Positions 36,516-45,762 of a DNA stretch of 64,000 bases are shown here, piece by piece. The stretch is from Streptomonospora mangrovi. Its GTDB lineage: Bacteria > Actinomycetota > Actinomycetes > Streptosporangiales > Streptosporangiaceae. The notes under the pieces are model-generated. The model did not search any database and was not told where the DNA came from. It saw nothing but the letters and a program-made list of their open reading frames with translations. Position 1 is the first letter of the stretch. Each line of letters starts with the position of its first letter. The stretch is taken from contig NZ_JAJAQC010000039.1 of assembly GCF_027604915.1 (NCBI RefSeq), forward strand, positions 1-64,000, given 5' to 3'. Position numbers and translations under genes: made by a program.

Positions 36516-37157
36516 ATGAGGCTCTTCGCCGCCGTCCAGCCGCCCGACGGCGTCCTGGACGAGGTCGCGCTGGCCGTCGAGGCACTCGCCCCGCCCGAGC
36601 CGGGCGCGGCCGACCGCGCCGCCGCCCCCGCCGACGCCCGCGCGGCCGACATCACCGGCGGAGGGTTCGCGCCCGCCGGCGGGCACGTGCCGCCGGGCCT
36701 GCGCTGGTCCAGCCCCGACGAGTGGCACGTCACGCTGGTGTTCCTCGGCGAGGTCGCCGACGACGCCGTGCCCGGGGTCGCAGAGCGCCTGGCGGCGGAG
36801 GCGGCCCGGCACGCCCCGTTCCAGGTGGCCGTGCGCGGCGCGGGGACCTTCCCCGGCGACCCCGCGCAGGCGTCGGTCCTGTGGGCGGGCCTGGAGGGCG
36901 ACGTCGACGAATTGACGCTGCTGGCCGACGGCCTGCGCCGCGCCGCGCGCAAGGCGGGCGTCCGCGTGGACCGCCGCCCCTACGCGCCCCACCTCACCCT
37001 GGCCCGCGTCCGCCCGCCGGGCGACGTCAGCGCGCTGCGCTACACCTTGGGGCGGCTCGCCACCGCGTTCTGGACGGTCGAGGAGGTGCGCCTCATGCGC
37101 AGCCACCACCCCCGGCGGCCCCGTTACGAGACCCTCCAGACATGGCGGTTAGGCTGA
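36516..37157 (+). CDS. thpR: RNA 2',3'-cyclic phosphodiesterase (2H family)
   Basis: The 213-residue product has both HxTx signatures of the 2H phosphoesterase fold: His71-Val-Thr73-Leu and His159-Leu-Thr161-Leu. The family opens RNA 2',3'-cyclic phosphates and can join 2'-5' ends in vitro. The start MRLFAAVQPP at 36516 is the canonical ThpR beginning. An insert of about 35 residues (Ala/Asp-rich, residues 30-62) precedes the first motif and is unusual for the family. It ends 75 bases before a tiny membrane ORF. Confidence 0.92.
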   Translation: MRLFAAVQPPDGVLDEVALAVEALAPPEPGAADRAAAPADARAADITGGGFAPAGGHVPPGLRWSSPDEWHVTLVFLGEVADDAVPGVAERLAAEAARHAPFQVAVRGAGTFPGDPAQASVLWAGLEGDVDELTLLADGLRRAARKAGVRVDRRPYAPHLTLARVRPPGDVSALRYTLGRLATAFWTVEEVRLMRSHHPRRPRYETLQTWRLG

Positions 37158-37231
37158 AACCGAACACGGGCGCCCCGACCAGGGCGCCGCACCGCACTGC
37201 CCGGCACCCGGGCGGGGAGTAGGGCACCACC

Positions 37232-37330
37232 ATGAGCATGCTGACGAACAACCGCAAGCAGCGCTGGCTGCTGCCGACGGTGCTCGCGGCCATCATGCTC
37301 CTGGTCGTCGCCGGAGCCCTCCTGGACTAA
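37232..37330 (+). CDS. Tiny 32-residue membrane protein
   Basis: A 33-codon frame starting at ATG 37232 (MSMLTNNRKQRW) has a basic head followed by one hydrophobic helix (LLPTVLAAIMLLVVAGALL) and stops at TAA 37330. GGGGAG lies upstream, somewhat further than usual. The clean positive-inside single-helix layout, in a genome where TAA stops are rare, makes translation plausible. No homologue can be named from memory. Confidence 0.5.
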   Translation: MSMLTNNRKQRWLLPTVLAAIMLLVVAGALLD

Positions 37331-37377
37331 CCCACCGACCCGCCCCCACCCGGCCCGCCCCACCCGGCGCGTCGTGG

Positions 37378-38103
37378 CTAGGCGGCGGTGGACATGCGGG
37401 TGGCGGCGTGGGTGACCAGGGCGGCGTTGCTTTCGGCTTCCTGGCCTTCAGGGTCGCGGAGGGTGTCTTCCAGGCCGATGCGGATGTCGCGGCCGGCGGC
37501 GAGGGCGGTGTCGAGGACCGGCCAGGCGGTGTCGTCGGTGCCGTGGAGGAGGCGGGGGAGGTCCAGGCCCGCGCGGTCGAGGACCGCGTCGATCGTGGAG
37601 GCGTTGGCCAGCGCGTCCTGGACGGTGGCCTGCATGGGCTCCACCAGGACCCGGGCGAACTCCTCGGCCAGTCCTGAGGCCACCAGGATGCGGGCGGCCT
37701 CGGGGGTCCACACCCCGGCCTCCACGTCGACCTGGCGGTCGATCAGCAGGCGGGCGACCTCGACCGAGCCGGGCTCGTGCAGGTTGACGGTGGCGGAGTC
37801 GGGCAGGGCGCTCCAGCGCTGCACCAGGTCGTAGCGGCGCCAGGGATCGGGCTCGGCCGACAGGGCGGTGGTGAGGCTGATGGGGGTGCGGGGGAGGTCG
37901 GCGCGCAGGCGCTCCAGCAGCGGGGTGACGACCTGGGGTTCCAGCGACTCCGCGCCGGTGCGGTCGCGGGGGTGGATGTGGACCTCGTCGGCCCCGGCCT
38001 CGACCGCCGCGCGGGCGTCCAGGGCGAGCTGGTCGAAGGAGATCGGGAGCGCGGGATGGGCCCCTGGGCGGCGGTCTCCGTTCAGGCAGGCGACGATCCG
38101 CAT
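37378..38103 (-). CDS. BKACE family enzyme (3-keto-5-aminohexanoate cleavage-like)
   Basis: The 241-residue product belongs to the beta-keto acid cleavage (BKACE) family: RIVACLNGDRR at the start, the zinc-binding pair His42 and His44 in VHIHPRD, and RIGLEDTLRDPEG near the end. The family uses acetyl-CoA and a metal to cleave beta-keto acids in lysine fermentation or carnitine breakdown; the substrate of this shorter member is unknown. Typical members have about 270-310 residues, so this one is compact. The ATG at 38103 has AAAAGGACGG upstream. It shares no pathway genes nearby. Confidence 0.88.
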   Translation of the reverse strand: MRIVACLNGDRRPGAHPALPISFDQLALDARAAVEAGADEVHIHPRDRTGAESLEPQVVTPLLERLRADLPRTPISLTTALSAEPDPWRRYDLVQRWSALPDSATVNLHEPGSVEVARLLIDRQVDVEAGVWTPEAARILVASGLAEEFARVLVEPMQATVQDALANASTIDAVLDRAGLDLPRLLHGTDDTAWPVLDTALAAGRDIRIGLEDTLRDPEGQEAESNAALVTHAATRMSTAA

Positions 38104-38205
38104 GCGTGCCGTCCTTTTCGCTCTAGCGCGTGAGTAAGGGGAGCATGCCCACAAGGCACGGGTCGCAAGCCAGGGCGGCGCGCCGATGATGGCAGGATTG
38201 TCGGC

Positions 38206-39288
38206 ATGACGAGAGGCGCCGCGTTCGCGGTTTCGGTCGCCCTGGTGCCGCTCTGCTCCCTCACGCTGGCCGGTCCGGCGGCGCTCGCCGCCGAGGCGTC
38301 GCCCACCCCGGGCTCCGGCGCGCCGCCCTCGGCGGAGCCGGAGTTCACGCTGACCGACGAGCGGATCCAGGAGTCCAGCGGCATGGTCGCCTCGCGCCGC
38401 CACGAGGGCGTGTTCTGGACGCACAACGACAGCGGCGCTTACGGCCCGGAACTGTACGCGGTGAACGAGGACGGCGACACCGTCGCCACCGTCTCCCTCA
38501 CCGGGGCCGGGGTGGAGGCGCGCGACTGGGAGGCCGTGGCCGTGGGTGCCGACGACTCCGGCGAGCCGGCGGTGTACGTGGGCGACATCGGCGACAACTT
38601 CCAGGGCGGCTGGCCCAACGTCCGGGTCTACCGGTTCACCGAGCCCGCCGACCTCACCGACCAGACGGTCGAGGCCACCACCTTCACGCTGAGCTACGCC
38701 GACGGCGGGCGCGACGCCGAGGCCATGATGGTGGACCCGCACGACAACCGGCTCTATGTGATCAGCAAGGAGGTCTCGGGCGGTGTCTACGCGGCGCCCG
38801 AGACCCTGGACCCCGAGGGGGTCAACACCCTCACCCGGGTGGATTCCGCGCCGCTGTACGCCACCGACGCCTCGTTCGCGCCCGACGGCTCGCACTTCGC
38901 CATCCGCACCTACTGGGCAGCCAGCGTCTACGACGCCGCCGATGGAGTGGAGGGCGCGCGAATCGTGGACCGGGTGTCGCTGCCGGAGTCCGACCAGGGG
39001 GAGTCTTTGGCGTTCGCCCCCGACGGCTCGGCGCTCTACGCCGGAACCGAGGGCGCGGGCAGCCCGGTGTGGCGGGTGCCTGTGGATACCGGAACGGGCG
39101 GCGGCGGAGACGGCGCGGACGGGGGCGCGGGCTCGGGCGACACCGGGGAACCGGACGGTGGCGGGGGCGGCTCCGCGGCCTCCGAGCAGGGGCCGGACCC
39201 GCGCACGGCCTCGATCCTCATCTGGACCGGGGTGGGGATCGCGGCGGTCGTGATCGCGGGGATCGCGGTCCTGGCCCGCCGCAGTTGA
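38206..39288 (+). CDS. Secreted, membrane-anchored beta-propeller-like protein
   Basis: The 360-residue product has a signal peptide (about residues 1-29), a propeller-like body with repeated Asp-Gly turns (FWTHNDSGAYGPELYAVNED, YVGDIGDNFQGGWPNVRVYR, SFAPDGSHFAI, AFAPDGSALYAG), a Gly-rich linker (about 300-325) and one C-terminal membrane helix followed by RRS. It would sit on the outer face of the membrane. Strand patterns resemble SdiA-regulated/esterase-like phytase propellers, but no catalytic set is clear. The ATG at 38206 was chosen because the signal peptide begins there. Confidence 0.75.
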   Translation: MTRGAAFAVSVALVPLCSLTLAGPAALAAEASPTPGSGAPPSAEPEFTLTDERIQESSGMVASRRHEGVFWTHNDSGAYGPELYAVNEDGDTVATVSLTGAGVEARDWEAVAVGADDSGEPAVYVGDIGDNFQGGWPNVRVYRFTEPADLTDQTVEATTFTLSYADGGRDAEAMMVDPHDNRLYVISKEVSGGVYAAPETLDPEGVNTLTRVDSAPLYATDASFAPDGSHFAIRTYWAASVYDAADGVEGARIVDRVSLPESDQGESLAFAPDGSALYAGTEGAGSPVWRVPVDTGTGGGGDGADGGAGSGDTGEPDGGGGGSAASEQGPDPRTASILIWTGVGIAAVVIAGIAVLARRS

Positions 39289-39293
39289 GAGGT

Positions 39294-39381
39294 TTATCCC
39301 CACGTTATCCACAGCGGTTTCCCCGGGTTTTCAACAACAAACGGGGCACCTTGTGGATAACCATCCCCAAGCTGTGGACAA
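39294..39381. repeat. Cluster of four DnaA boxes
   Basis: TTATCCCCA (39294-39302, one mismatch to TTATCCACA), TTATCCACA (39305-39313, perfect), TGTGGATAA (39352-39360, perfect on the other strand) and TGTGGACAA (39373-39381, the TTGTCCACA form, on the other strand) lie within 88 bases. Two boxes face each way. No dnaA, dnaN or AT-rich unwinding region is nearby, so this is not oriC. Clusters of DnaA boxes away from oriC are known to titrate DnaA in Streptomyces and E. coli. The two perfect boxes could also base-pair as a long hairpin. Confidence 0.85.
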
Positions 39382-39470
39382 CCGGTTCGAATGCCCCGCC
39401 TTGGTTGTGCTACAGCCGCGCCACGATCGCGCCACGGCCGCGCGATGCCCCCACCGTGCCCCGCCGCCCG

Positions 39471-39990
39471 GTGCCGGTGAGCCCTCCTGGGCCGCCGCGC
39501 GGCCCCGCCGGGCGCTCCCGCCGGGCGGTCCTCAGGCGGCCCTGACCGGAGGGTCTATACGCCCGACCACGTGGGCCGGTGCCGGCGCTCCGCTGCGCCC
39601 CGCCCTCCGGTGGCGGTGAACCATCCCGGCCTGCCGCGCGGCCCCGCCGGGTGCGCCCGCCGTGCGTTCGCCCAGACGGCCCTCAGGCGGAGCGGCTGCG
39701 ACTGGATGGCCTACCGACCACGCGGGCCAGCGCCGACGCCCCGCCGCGCCCGCTGCCCGGTGGCGGTGAACCGCCCACGCCCGCCGCGCGGCCCCGAGGC
39801 GGCCTGACCGGATGGCTTACAGGCCGACCACGTGGGCGAGCGCCGATCGCCTGCCGCGCCCCGCCGCCTGGCACCGGTGAACCGCCCTGGCCCACCGGGC
39901 GGCCCCGCCAGGCGGCCTCCAGACGGCCCTGACCGGAGGGCCTACAGCCCGGCCACGCGCGCCAGGGCTGACGCCTGCGTGAGGTCGGCA
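39471..39990. repeat. Four degenerate units derived from the 3' end of the phosphotransferase gene
   Basis: Units start near 39471, 39611, 39761 and 39871 (spacing 140, 150 and 110 bases). Each carries GGTGGCGGTGAACC-like sequence, then GCCGCGCGGCCCCGCCGG, then CCTGACCGGA, and then CGACCACGTGGGCC-like sequence at 39564, 39715, 39825 and 39950. The last of these is the reverse complement of the stop-containing tail of the neighbouring phosphotransferase gene. The tail near 39817-39850 still reads SALAHVVGL-stop, against ARVAGL-stop in the gene. The other two copies are more decayed. It looks like repeated duplication of one gene end. Confidence 0.75.
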
Positions 39991-40991
39991 CTCCCGCCCT
40001 CGGCGTCGTCGCGGTTGAAACGGTCGAACGCCGACTCCACCGCCCGCGCCGCCGACCACGCGGCCAGCCGCTCGGCGGGCTCGCCCAGAATCTCGGCGCA
40101 CAGCGCGAAGCGGCGGCGCAGCACCGGCACCGGGTCGGGATACGCCATCGGCGCGTCCACCTGCGTCACCAGCGGCCACACGTCGTAGCCCGGGTCGCCC
40201 ACCATCGGCTTGGGGTCGATGGCCAGCCACGGCGCGCGCTCGGCCGACAGCACGTTGCCCGGATTGAAGTCGCCGTGCAGCACCACGGTGCGCGTCGCCG
40301 AACCCGGCAGCGCCCCCATCAGGTCCACGGCCGCCCGCACCAGCCCGGGATCGGTCCCCGTGCGCAGCCGCGCGTGGCGGTCCGCCGTCAGCTCCGCCCA
40401 CTCCGCCAGCACGTCGGCCAGCAGTTCCAGCCCCGGCCCGGCCGCCGCACCCCGGCTCCACAGCCCCGCCAGCGTGCGGGCGCCCGCCGCCAGCCGCTCC
40501 TCGGCGTCCCCGGGGGCGCGGACCAGGGGCACCCCGGGTCGGCAGCGCTCCAGCAGCAGCGCGAACCCGTCGTCGGAGACGCGCAGCAGCCGCACCGCGC
40601 CCGCCCCCGCCCACAGGCGCAGCGCCGCCGCCTCGCCCCGCGCCTCGCGGTGCGGGAAGGACAGCTTGAGCACCGCGCTTTCGCCCCCGGCCGTGCGCAC
40701 CGGACCCGCCCACGAGCAACTGCCGCCCGTGAAGGGCCGTCCCAGGTCCAGGTCCCACTCCCGGGCCACGGCCCCCAGCCGCTCGGGCAGGTCCGCCAGC
40801 CACGCCGGGCCGCCGGGCAGGGCGGCGACGTTCTCGGCCACCTCGCGCGGCAGCGGCGGCGGCCAGGCGCTCCCGCGCCCGCCCGCGTCCCCGCCCTCGC
40901 GCCCGCCCGCGGCTCCGCCTGGGCGAGCCCGCGCGGCGTCGGCGCCGCCCCAGCCGGCACCGCCCGTCCCGGGCGCGGGCGCCGCCGTCAC
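39942..40991 (-). CDS. Aminoglycoside/hydroxyurea-type phosphotransferase (APH-6 like)
   Basis: The 349-residue kinase of the APH(6)/Hur family shows FTGGSCSWAGPVR, catalytic-loop HGDFNPGNVL and IDPKPMVGDPGYD, the last being typical of this family. It may phosphorylate an aminoglycoside or hydroxyurea-like compound, but many members have unknown substrates, so resistance cannot be concluded. The GTG at 40991 overlaps the GDPD stop by four bases (GTGA) with GGAGGG upstream: coupled translation. The first 60 residues are Gly/Ala-rich. Its 3' end is the source of a tandem repeat. Confidence 0.82.
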   Translation of the reverse strand: MTAAPAPGTGGAGWGGADAARARPGGAAGGREGGDAGGRGSAWPPPLPREVAENVAALPGGPAWLADLPERLGAVAREWDLDLGRPFTGGSCSWAGPVRTAGGESAVLKLSFPHREARGEAAALRLWAGAGAVRLLRVSDDGFALLLERCRPGVPLVRAPGDAEERLAAGARTLAGLWSRGAAAGPGLELLADVLAEWAELTADRHARLRTGTDPGLVRAAVDLMGALPGSATRTVVLHGDFNPGNVLSAERAPWLAIDPKPMVGDPGYDVWPLVTQVDAPMAYPDPVPVLRRRFALCAEILGEPAERLAAWSAARAVESAFDRFNRDDAEGGSADLTQASALARVAGL

Positions 40992-41980
40992 CCCTCCGCC
41001 AGGAACAGTTCGCGCGCGAGGAAGGCGTGGCGCGAGTGGTCGGTGAAGACGCCGTCGATCCCGGTCGCGAAGAACGCCTCGTACTCGGCGGCGAACCCGC
41101 CGAAGCTGCGGGCGCCGTCGCCGCGCAGGTTGGCCGGGAGGAAGTGGTTCTCGCTGCGGAACGTCCAGGGGTGCACCAGCAGCCCCGCCTCGTGGGCGTC
41201 GTCCACCAGCGAGGTCGGTTCGGTGATGGCGTCCTCGGCGTCGCGCGGAAAGATCAGGTCCTTGGCCGGGCCGATGGCCTCGGCGAACGTCGCGACCTCG
41301 GCCAGCCCTTCGGGGGTGAGGAAGCGCGCCCAGTGCTCCTCGGTGCCCATCAGGAACACGCACGGCACCTGCGCCTCGCGCAGCTTGCGCAGGCTGTCGC
41401 TCTCGAAGGACTGGAGGAACACGGGCACCTCCGGCTCGGGGCCGGTCAGCCCGTTGTCCAGCAGCGCGGCCAGCAGCGGCGGTTCGAGGTCCAGTCCGAT
41501 GGAGGAGTGGTAGGCGGGGTGCTTGGTCTCGGGGTAGACGCCGATGGGCCGCTTCAGCTCGCGGGTGAGGCTCTTGGCCAGGTCGACGATCTCCTGGAAC
41601 GTGGGGATCGGGTGGACGCCGTCGTGTGCGGCGTTGTCGGGGCGGACCTCGGGGATGCGCTCGACGGCGCGCAGGGTGCGCAACTCGTCCAGCGTGAAGT
41701 CCTGGGTGAACCAGCCGGTGTACTCGCGGCCGTCGATGGTGCGGGTGGTGCGCCGGTCGGCGAACTCGGGGTGCTGGGCGACGTCGGTGGTGCCGCCGAT
41801 CTCGGGTTCGTGGCGGGCCACCAGCACGCCGTCGGCGGTGGCGACCAGGTCCGCCTCGATGAAGTCGCCCCCGAAGCGCGCGCCCAGCTCGTAGGAGGCC
41901 AGCGTGTGCTCGGGGCGGTGCCCCGAGGCGCCCCGGTGGGAGATGATCTTGATGGGGGGCTCCTGCTTGTTTCTGCGCAC
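40988..41980 (-). CDS. Glycerophosphodiester phosphodiesterase
   Basis: The 330-residue GDPD has the conserved SHRGASGHRPEHTLASYELG, IEADLVATADGVLVARHEPE, and GVFTDHSR motifs (metal-binding Glu/Asp and catalytic His pair). It cleaves glycerophosphodiesters to glycerol-3-phosphate and an alcohol. No signal peptide is seen (start MRRNKQEPP), which suggests a cytosolic enzyme, unlike GlpQ. GTG 41980 is the start, with AAAGGCGG just ahead. It is followed by a coupled phosphotransferase gene. The next gene upstream is serC, 316 bases away and on the same strand. Confidence 0.92.
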   Translation of the reverse strand: MRRNKQEPPIKIISHRGASGHRPEHTLASYELGARFGGDFIEADLVATADGVLVARHEPEIGGTTDVAQHPEFADRRTTRTIDGREYTGWFTQDFTLDELRTLRAVERIPEVRPDNAAHDGVHPIPTFQEIVDLAKSLTRELKRPIGVYPETKHPAYHSSIGLDLEPPLLAALLDNGLTGPEPEVPVFLQSFESDSLRKLREAQVPCVFLMGTEEHWARFLTPEGLAEVATFAEAIGPAKDLIFPRDAEDAITEPTSLVDDAHEAGLLVHPWTFRSENHFLPANLRGDGARSFGGFAAEYEAFFATGIDGVFTDHSRHAFLARELFLAEG

Positions 41981-42296
41981 AGCCGCCTTTTCGGGTCGTG
42001 GTCGTGGTGATGGGTGATCGTGGAGGTTCGTGGTGGTGGGGTCCGGCCGCGAGTCGCGGGCCTCGGTCCGGTGACGCGGTCTGGTGACGCGGGTCGGGCC
42101 GGTGATGGGGCCGCGGGCGCCGTGCGGGACGCCCGCAGCGAGCCGCGGCCTGCCCGGACGGGGTGTCCGGGCAGGCCGAAGGTGATCGCGAAGCGGCTGA
42201 GGGGTGCGGCCGTGCCCGCTCGCGGCGGGCGCGGACCGGGTCAGCCGGGCGACAGCCGTAGTGCCAGCCCGGCTTCAGCCCAGCGCAAGCCCGGTC
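41981..42296. other. 316-base spacer between GDPD and serC
   Basis: Besides the serC terminator hairpin, the spacer should carry the promoter for the GDPD-phosphotransferase pair at its left end. It includes several GTGGTGATGG-like repeats near 42000-42040. No gene is seen. Confidence 0.45.
42146..42178 (-). terminator. Strong hairpin between serC and the GDPD gene
   Basis: CGGCCTGCCCGGA (42146-42158) and TCCGGGCAGGCCG (42166-42178) pair perfectly over 13 bases with a 7-base loop. Its position, about 120 bases after the serC stop in the direction of transcription, suits a terminator that isolates serC from the GDPD gene. Confidence 0.8.
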
Positions 42297-44227
<1,931 letters not shown>

Positions 44228-44376
44228 GACGCCCTCACAGGCGGTCAGGCCGGGGAGCCCCGGCGGTTACCAGCACCCCCATGGTCACGTGCGGTAGCTA
44301 AAAATGCAAGACCAACTTTTAAGTAGGTGGAAGAATCTTGTTTGGTAACCCCACTTGTGTTCAGGAGATGCGAAAA
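44228..44376. promoter_or_regulatory. AT-rich divergent promoter region of the XRE island
   Basis: The base composition drops sharply compared with the rest of the window, with CTAAAAATGCAAG and CTTTTAAGTAGG near 44297-44325. It must drive the XRE regulator rightward and the two hypothetical genes leftward. I could not define hexamers with confidence. Confidence 0.5.
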
Positions 44377-45297
44377 ATGTCGGGAAACCAGCAGAGCCAC
44401 CTACGATCGGGACAGCGACGTCGCGATGCGAGGAGCACCGATCCATTGGCCAGTAGCCCAACTCTTCGTCGCCGCCGACTCTCCTGGCGCTTGAGGGAGC
44501 TGCGAGAACAAGCGGGTCTGACGGCGGACGAAGTCACCAATCAGGCGCACGAGCGCGGCGCGAGCCGTTGGTCCGCTTCCAAGATCACCCGCATCGAGCG
44601 CAACGAGTGGGTGCGCCCGAAGGTCGAAGACGTGGAGCTTCTGCTCGACATCTACCGTGTCGACGACCCGGGCGAGCGGGATGCCATAGTCATCCTTGCC
44701 AAGCAGGCGCGTCAGCGAGGCTGGTGGGTCGGCTACGCCGACGTACTTGGTAAGGGAACGCTGACGGGGCTCGAGCCGGAAGCGTCGGTTGTTCGGACCT
44801 TCGAGTTGGCCGTGATCCCTGGGCTGCTCCAGACTGAAGGCTACGCGCGTGCCCTCATCGCGAGCAGCGGCATCACCGACGCCGCCGAGATTGACCGCCG
44901 CGTAGAAGCTCGGATGATGCGCAAGCAGATACTTGCTCGGTCGGATGCGCCGCGTTACTGGGCGATAATAGATGAGTCAGCGCTACGGAAGATCCCTCGT
45001 GAGCTTCGCGAGGAGCAGCTTCGTCATCTAGTGCAGGTCCAGCGCCCTAACCTAAGGGTGCAAGTACTTCCTGACTCCATCGGGCCGCATGCGGGAATGA
45101 TGGGACAGTTCCTCATCCTGGACTTCCCGGAGGACCCCAGCGTGGTCTACGTCGAGGGCCACACCACTCAACTCTTTCATGAGGAACCTGAAGAAGTAGA
45201 GCGCTACAAGCTGCTGTATGACTACGTACAGTCAACGGCGCTCAGTGTGGATGAGTCGCGTGCCCTCCTCGAAAGGATGTTGGAGTCCCGCACGTAA
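44377..45297 (+). CDS. XRE family regulator with DUF5753 domain
   Basis: The 306-residue product has an XRE helix-turn-helix at about residues 35-95 (LRELREQAGLTADEV, then WSASKITRIERNEWVRP) and a DUF5753 ligand-like domain at about 115-295 (VIPGLLQTEGYARAL, LRVQVLPDSIGPHAGMMGQF, DPSVVYVEGHTTQLF). Such proteins pair with DUF397 proteins encoded just downstream and affect development and antibiotics in Streptomyces (WhiJ, AbaA and BldB-type loci). ATG 44377 is preferred because AGGAG lies nine bases upstream. Base composition is clearly less GC-rich than its neighbours, a sign of transfer. Confidence 0.9.
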   Translation: MSGNQQSHLRSGQRRRDARSTDPLASSPTLRRRRLSWRLRELREQAGLTADEVTNQAHERGASRWSASKITRIERNEWVRPKVEDVELLLDIYRVDDPGERDAIVILAKQARQRGWWVGYADVLGKGTLTGLEPEASVVRTFELAVIPGLLQTEGYARALIASSGITDAAEIDRRVEARMMRKQILARSDAPRYWAIIDESALRKIPRELREEQLRHLVQVQRPNLRVQVLPDSIGPHAGMMGQFLILDFPEDPSVVYVEGHTTQLFHEEPEEVERYKLLYDYVQSTALSVDESRALLERMLESRT

Positions 45298-45306
45298 GGA
45301 ACACCC

Positions 45307-45507
45307 ATGTCGAAGGCGCTCCGCTATAACTTCCGAAAGTCCTCCTACTCAGGTCCGAGGACAGAGAACTGTGTCGAGGTCGCCGACCTCCCCGGTGCCT
45401 CGGCGGTCCGGGACTCCCAGCGGCCCGAGGCGGGCCACATCGAGTTCCCGTCGGCGCAGTGGGCGGCGTTCGTCGTGGCCGTGAAGCAGGACGCGTTCTC
45501 CGCCTGA
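45307..45507 (+). CDS. DUF397 domain protein
   Basis: The 66-residue product is a complete DUF397 protein: FRKSSYSGP, ENCVEVADLPGASAVRDS and HIEFPSAQWAAFVVAV. It starts nine bases after the XRE-DUF5753 stop. DUF397 proteins are thought to bind and modulate the linked XRE regulator; some pairs behave like toxin-antitoxin modules. AAGGAACACCC precedes the ATG. Confidence 0.92.
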   Translation: MSKALRYNFRKSSYSGPRTENCVEVADLPGASAVRDSQRPEAGHIEFPSAQWAAFVVAVKQDAFSA

Positions 45508-45552
45508 GGGCAGCCGCTGTGGCCAGTGGTTCTGTTCTGAAGTTCCGGCAGA

Positions 45553-45581
45553 GTTGTTTTAGTTGACCGAACTAAAACAAC
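45553..45581. promoter_or_regulatory. Perfect 12-base AT-rich inverted repeat
   Basis: GTTGTTTTAGTT (45553-45564), a 5-base spacer and AACTAAAACAAC (45570-45581) are a perfect inverted repeat. It ends right before the broken DUF397 copy. It could be an operator, a terminator for the XRE-DUF397 pair (the arms are A/T-rich, so a weak stem), or the trace of a mobile element. Confidence 0.8.
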
Positions 45582-45582
45582 T

Positions 45583-45738
45583 GTGCAGCAGGTGGCAGAC
45601 ATCCCCCACGTCTCCGCGCTCCGGGACTCCCATCGACCCGATGCGGGCCACATCAAGGCCCCCTCGGCGCAGTGGGCCGCGTTCGTCTGCGCCATCAAGC
45701 CAAGCAGGGACGGCTCTAAGATCATCGGGAACCCCTGA
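45583..45738 (+). pseudogene. Truncated DUF397 copy
   Basis: The frame from GTG 45583 reads VADIPHVSALRDSHRP and HIKAPSAQWAAFVCAI before the stop at 45736-45738. These match the second half of DUF397, but the FRKSSYSG head is missing. AACTGT, the codons for the expected Asn-Cys, stands just before it but out of frame by two bases. The inverted repeat at 45553-45581 occupies the place of the lost head. A short 51-residue product is possible, but decay is likelier. Confidence 0.7.
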
Positions 45739-45762
45739 CGGCAGTGCGCCATCCCACCTTTC

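Noticed and set aside
39294-39381. Chromosomal origin of replication
   Set aside because: DnaA boxes are present, but dnaA, dnaN, gyrB and an AT-rich unwinding element are not, and only four boxes are seen against the many in an actinobacterial oriC.
39817-40803. An alternative shorter gene ending in the duplicated tail
   Set aside because: It is in another frame of the phosphotransferase gene; the kinase motifs are only in the chosen frame.
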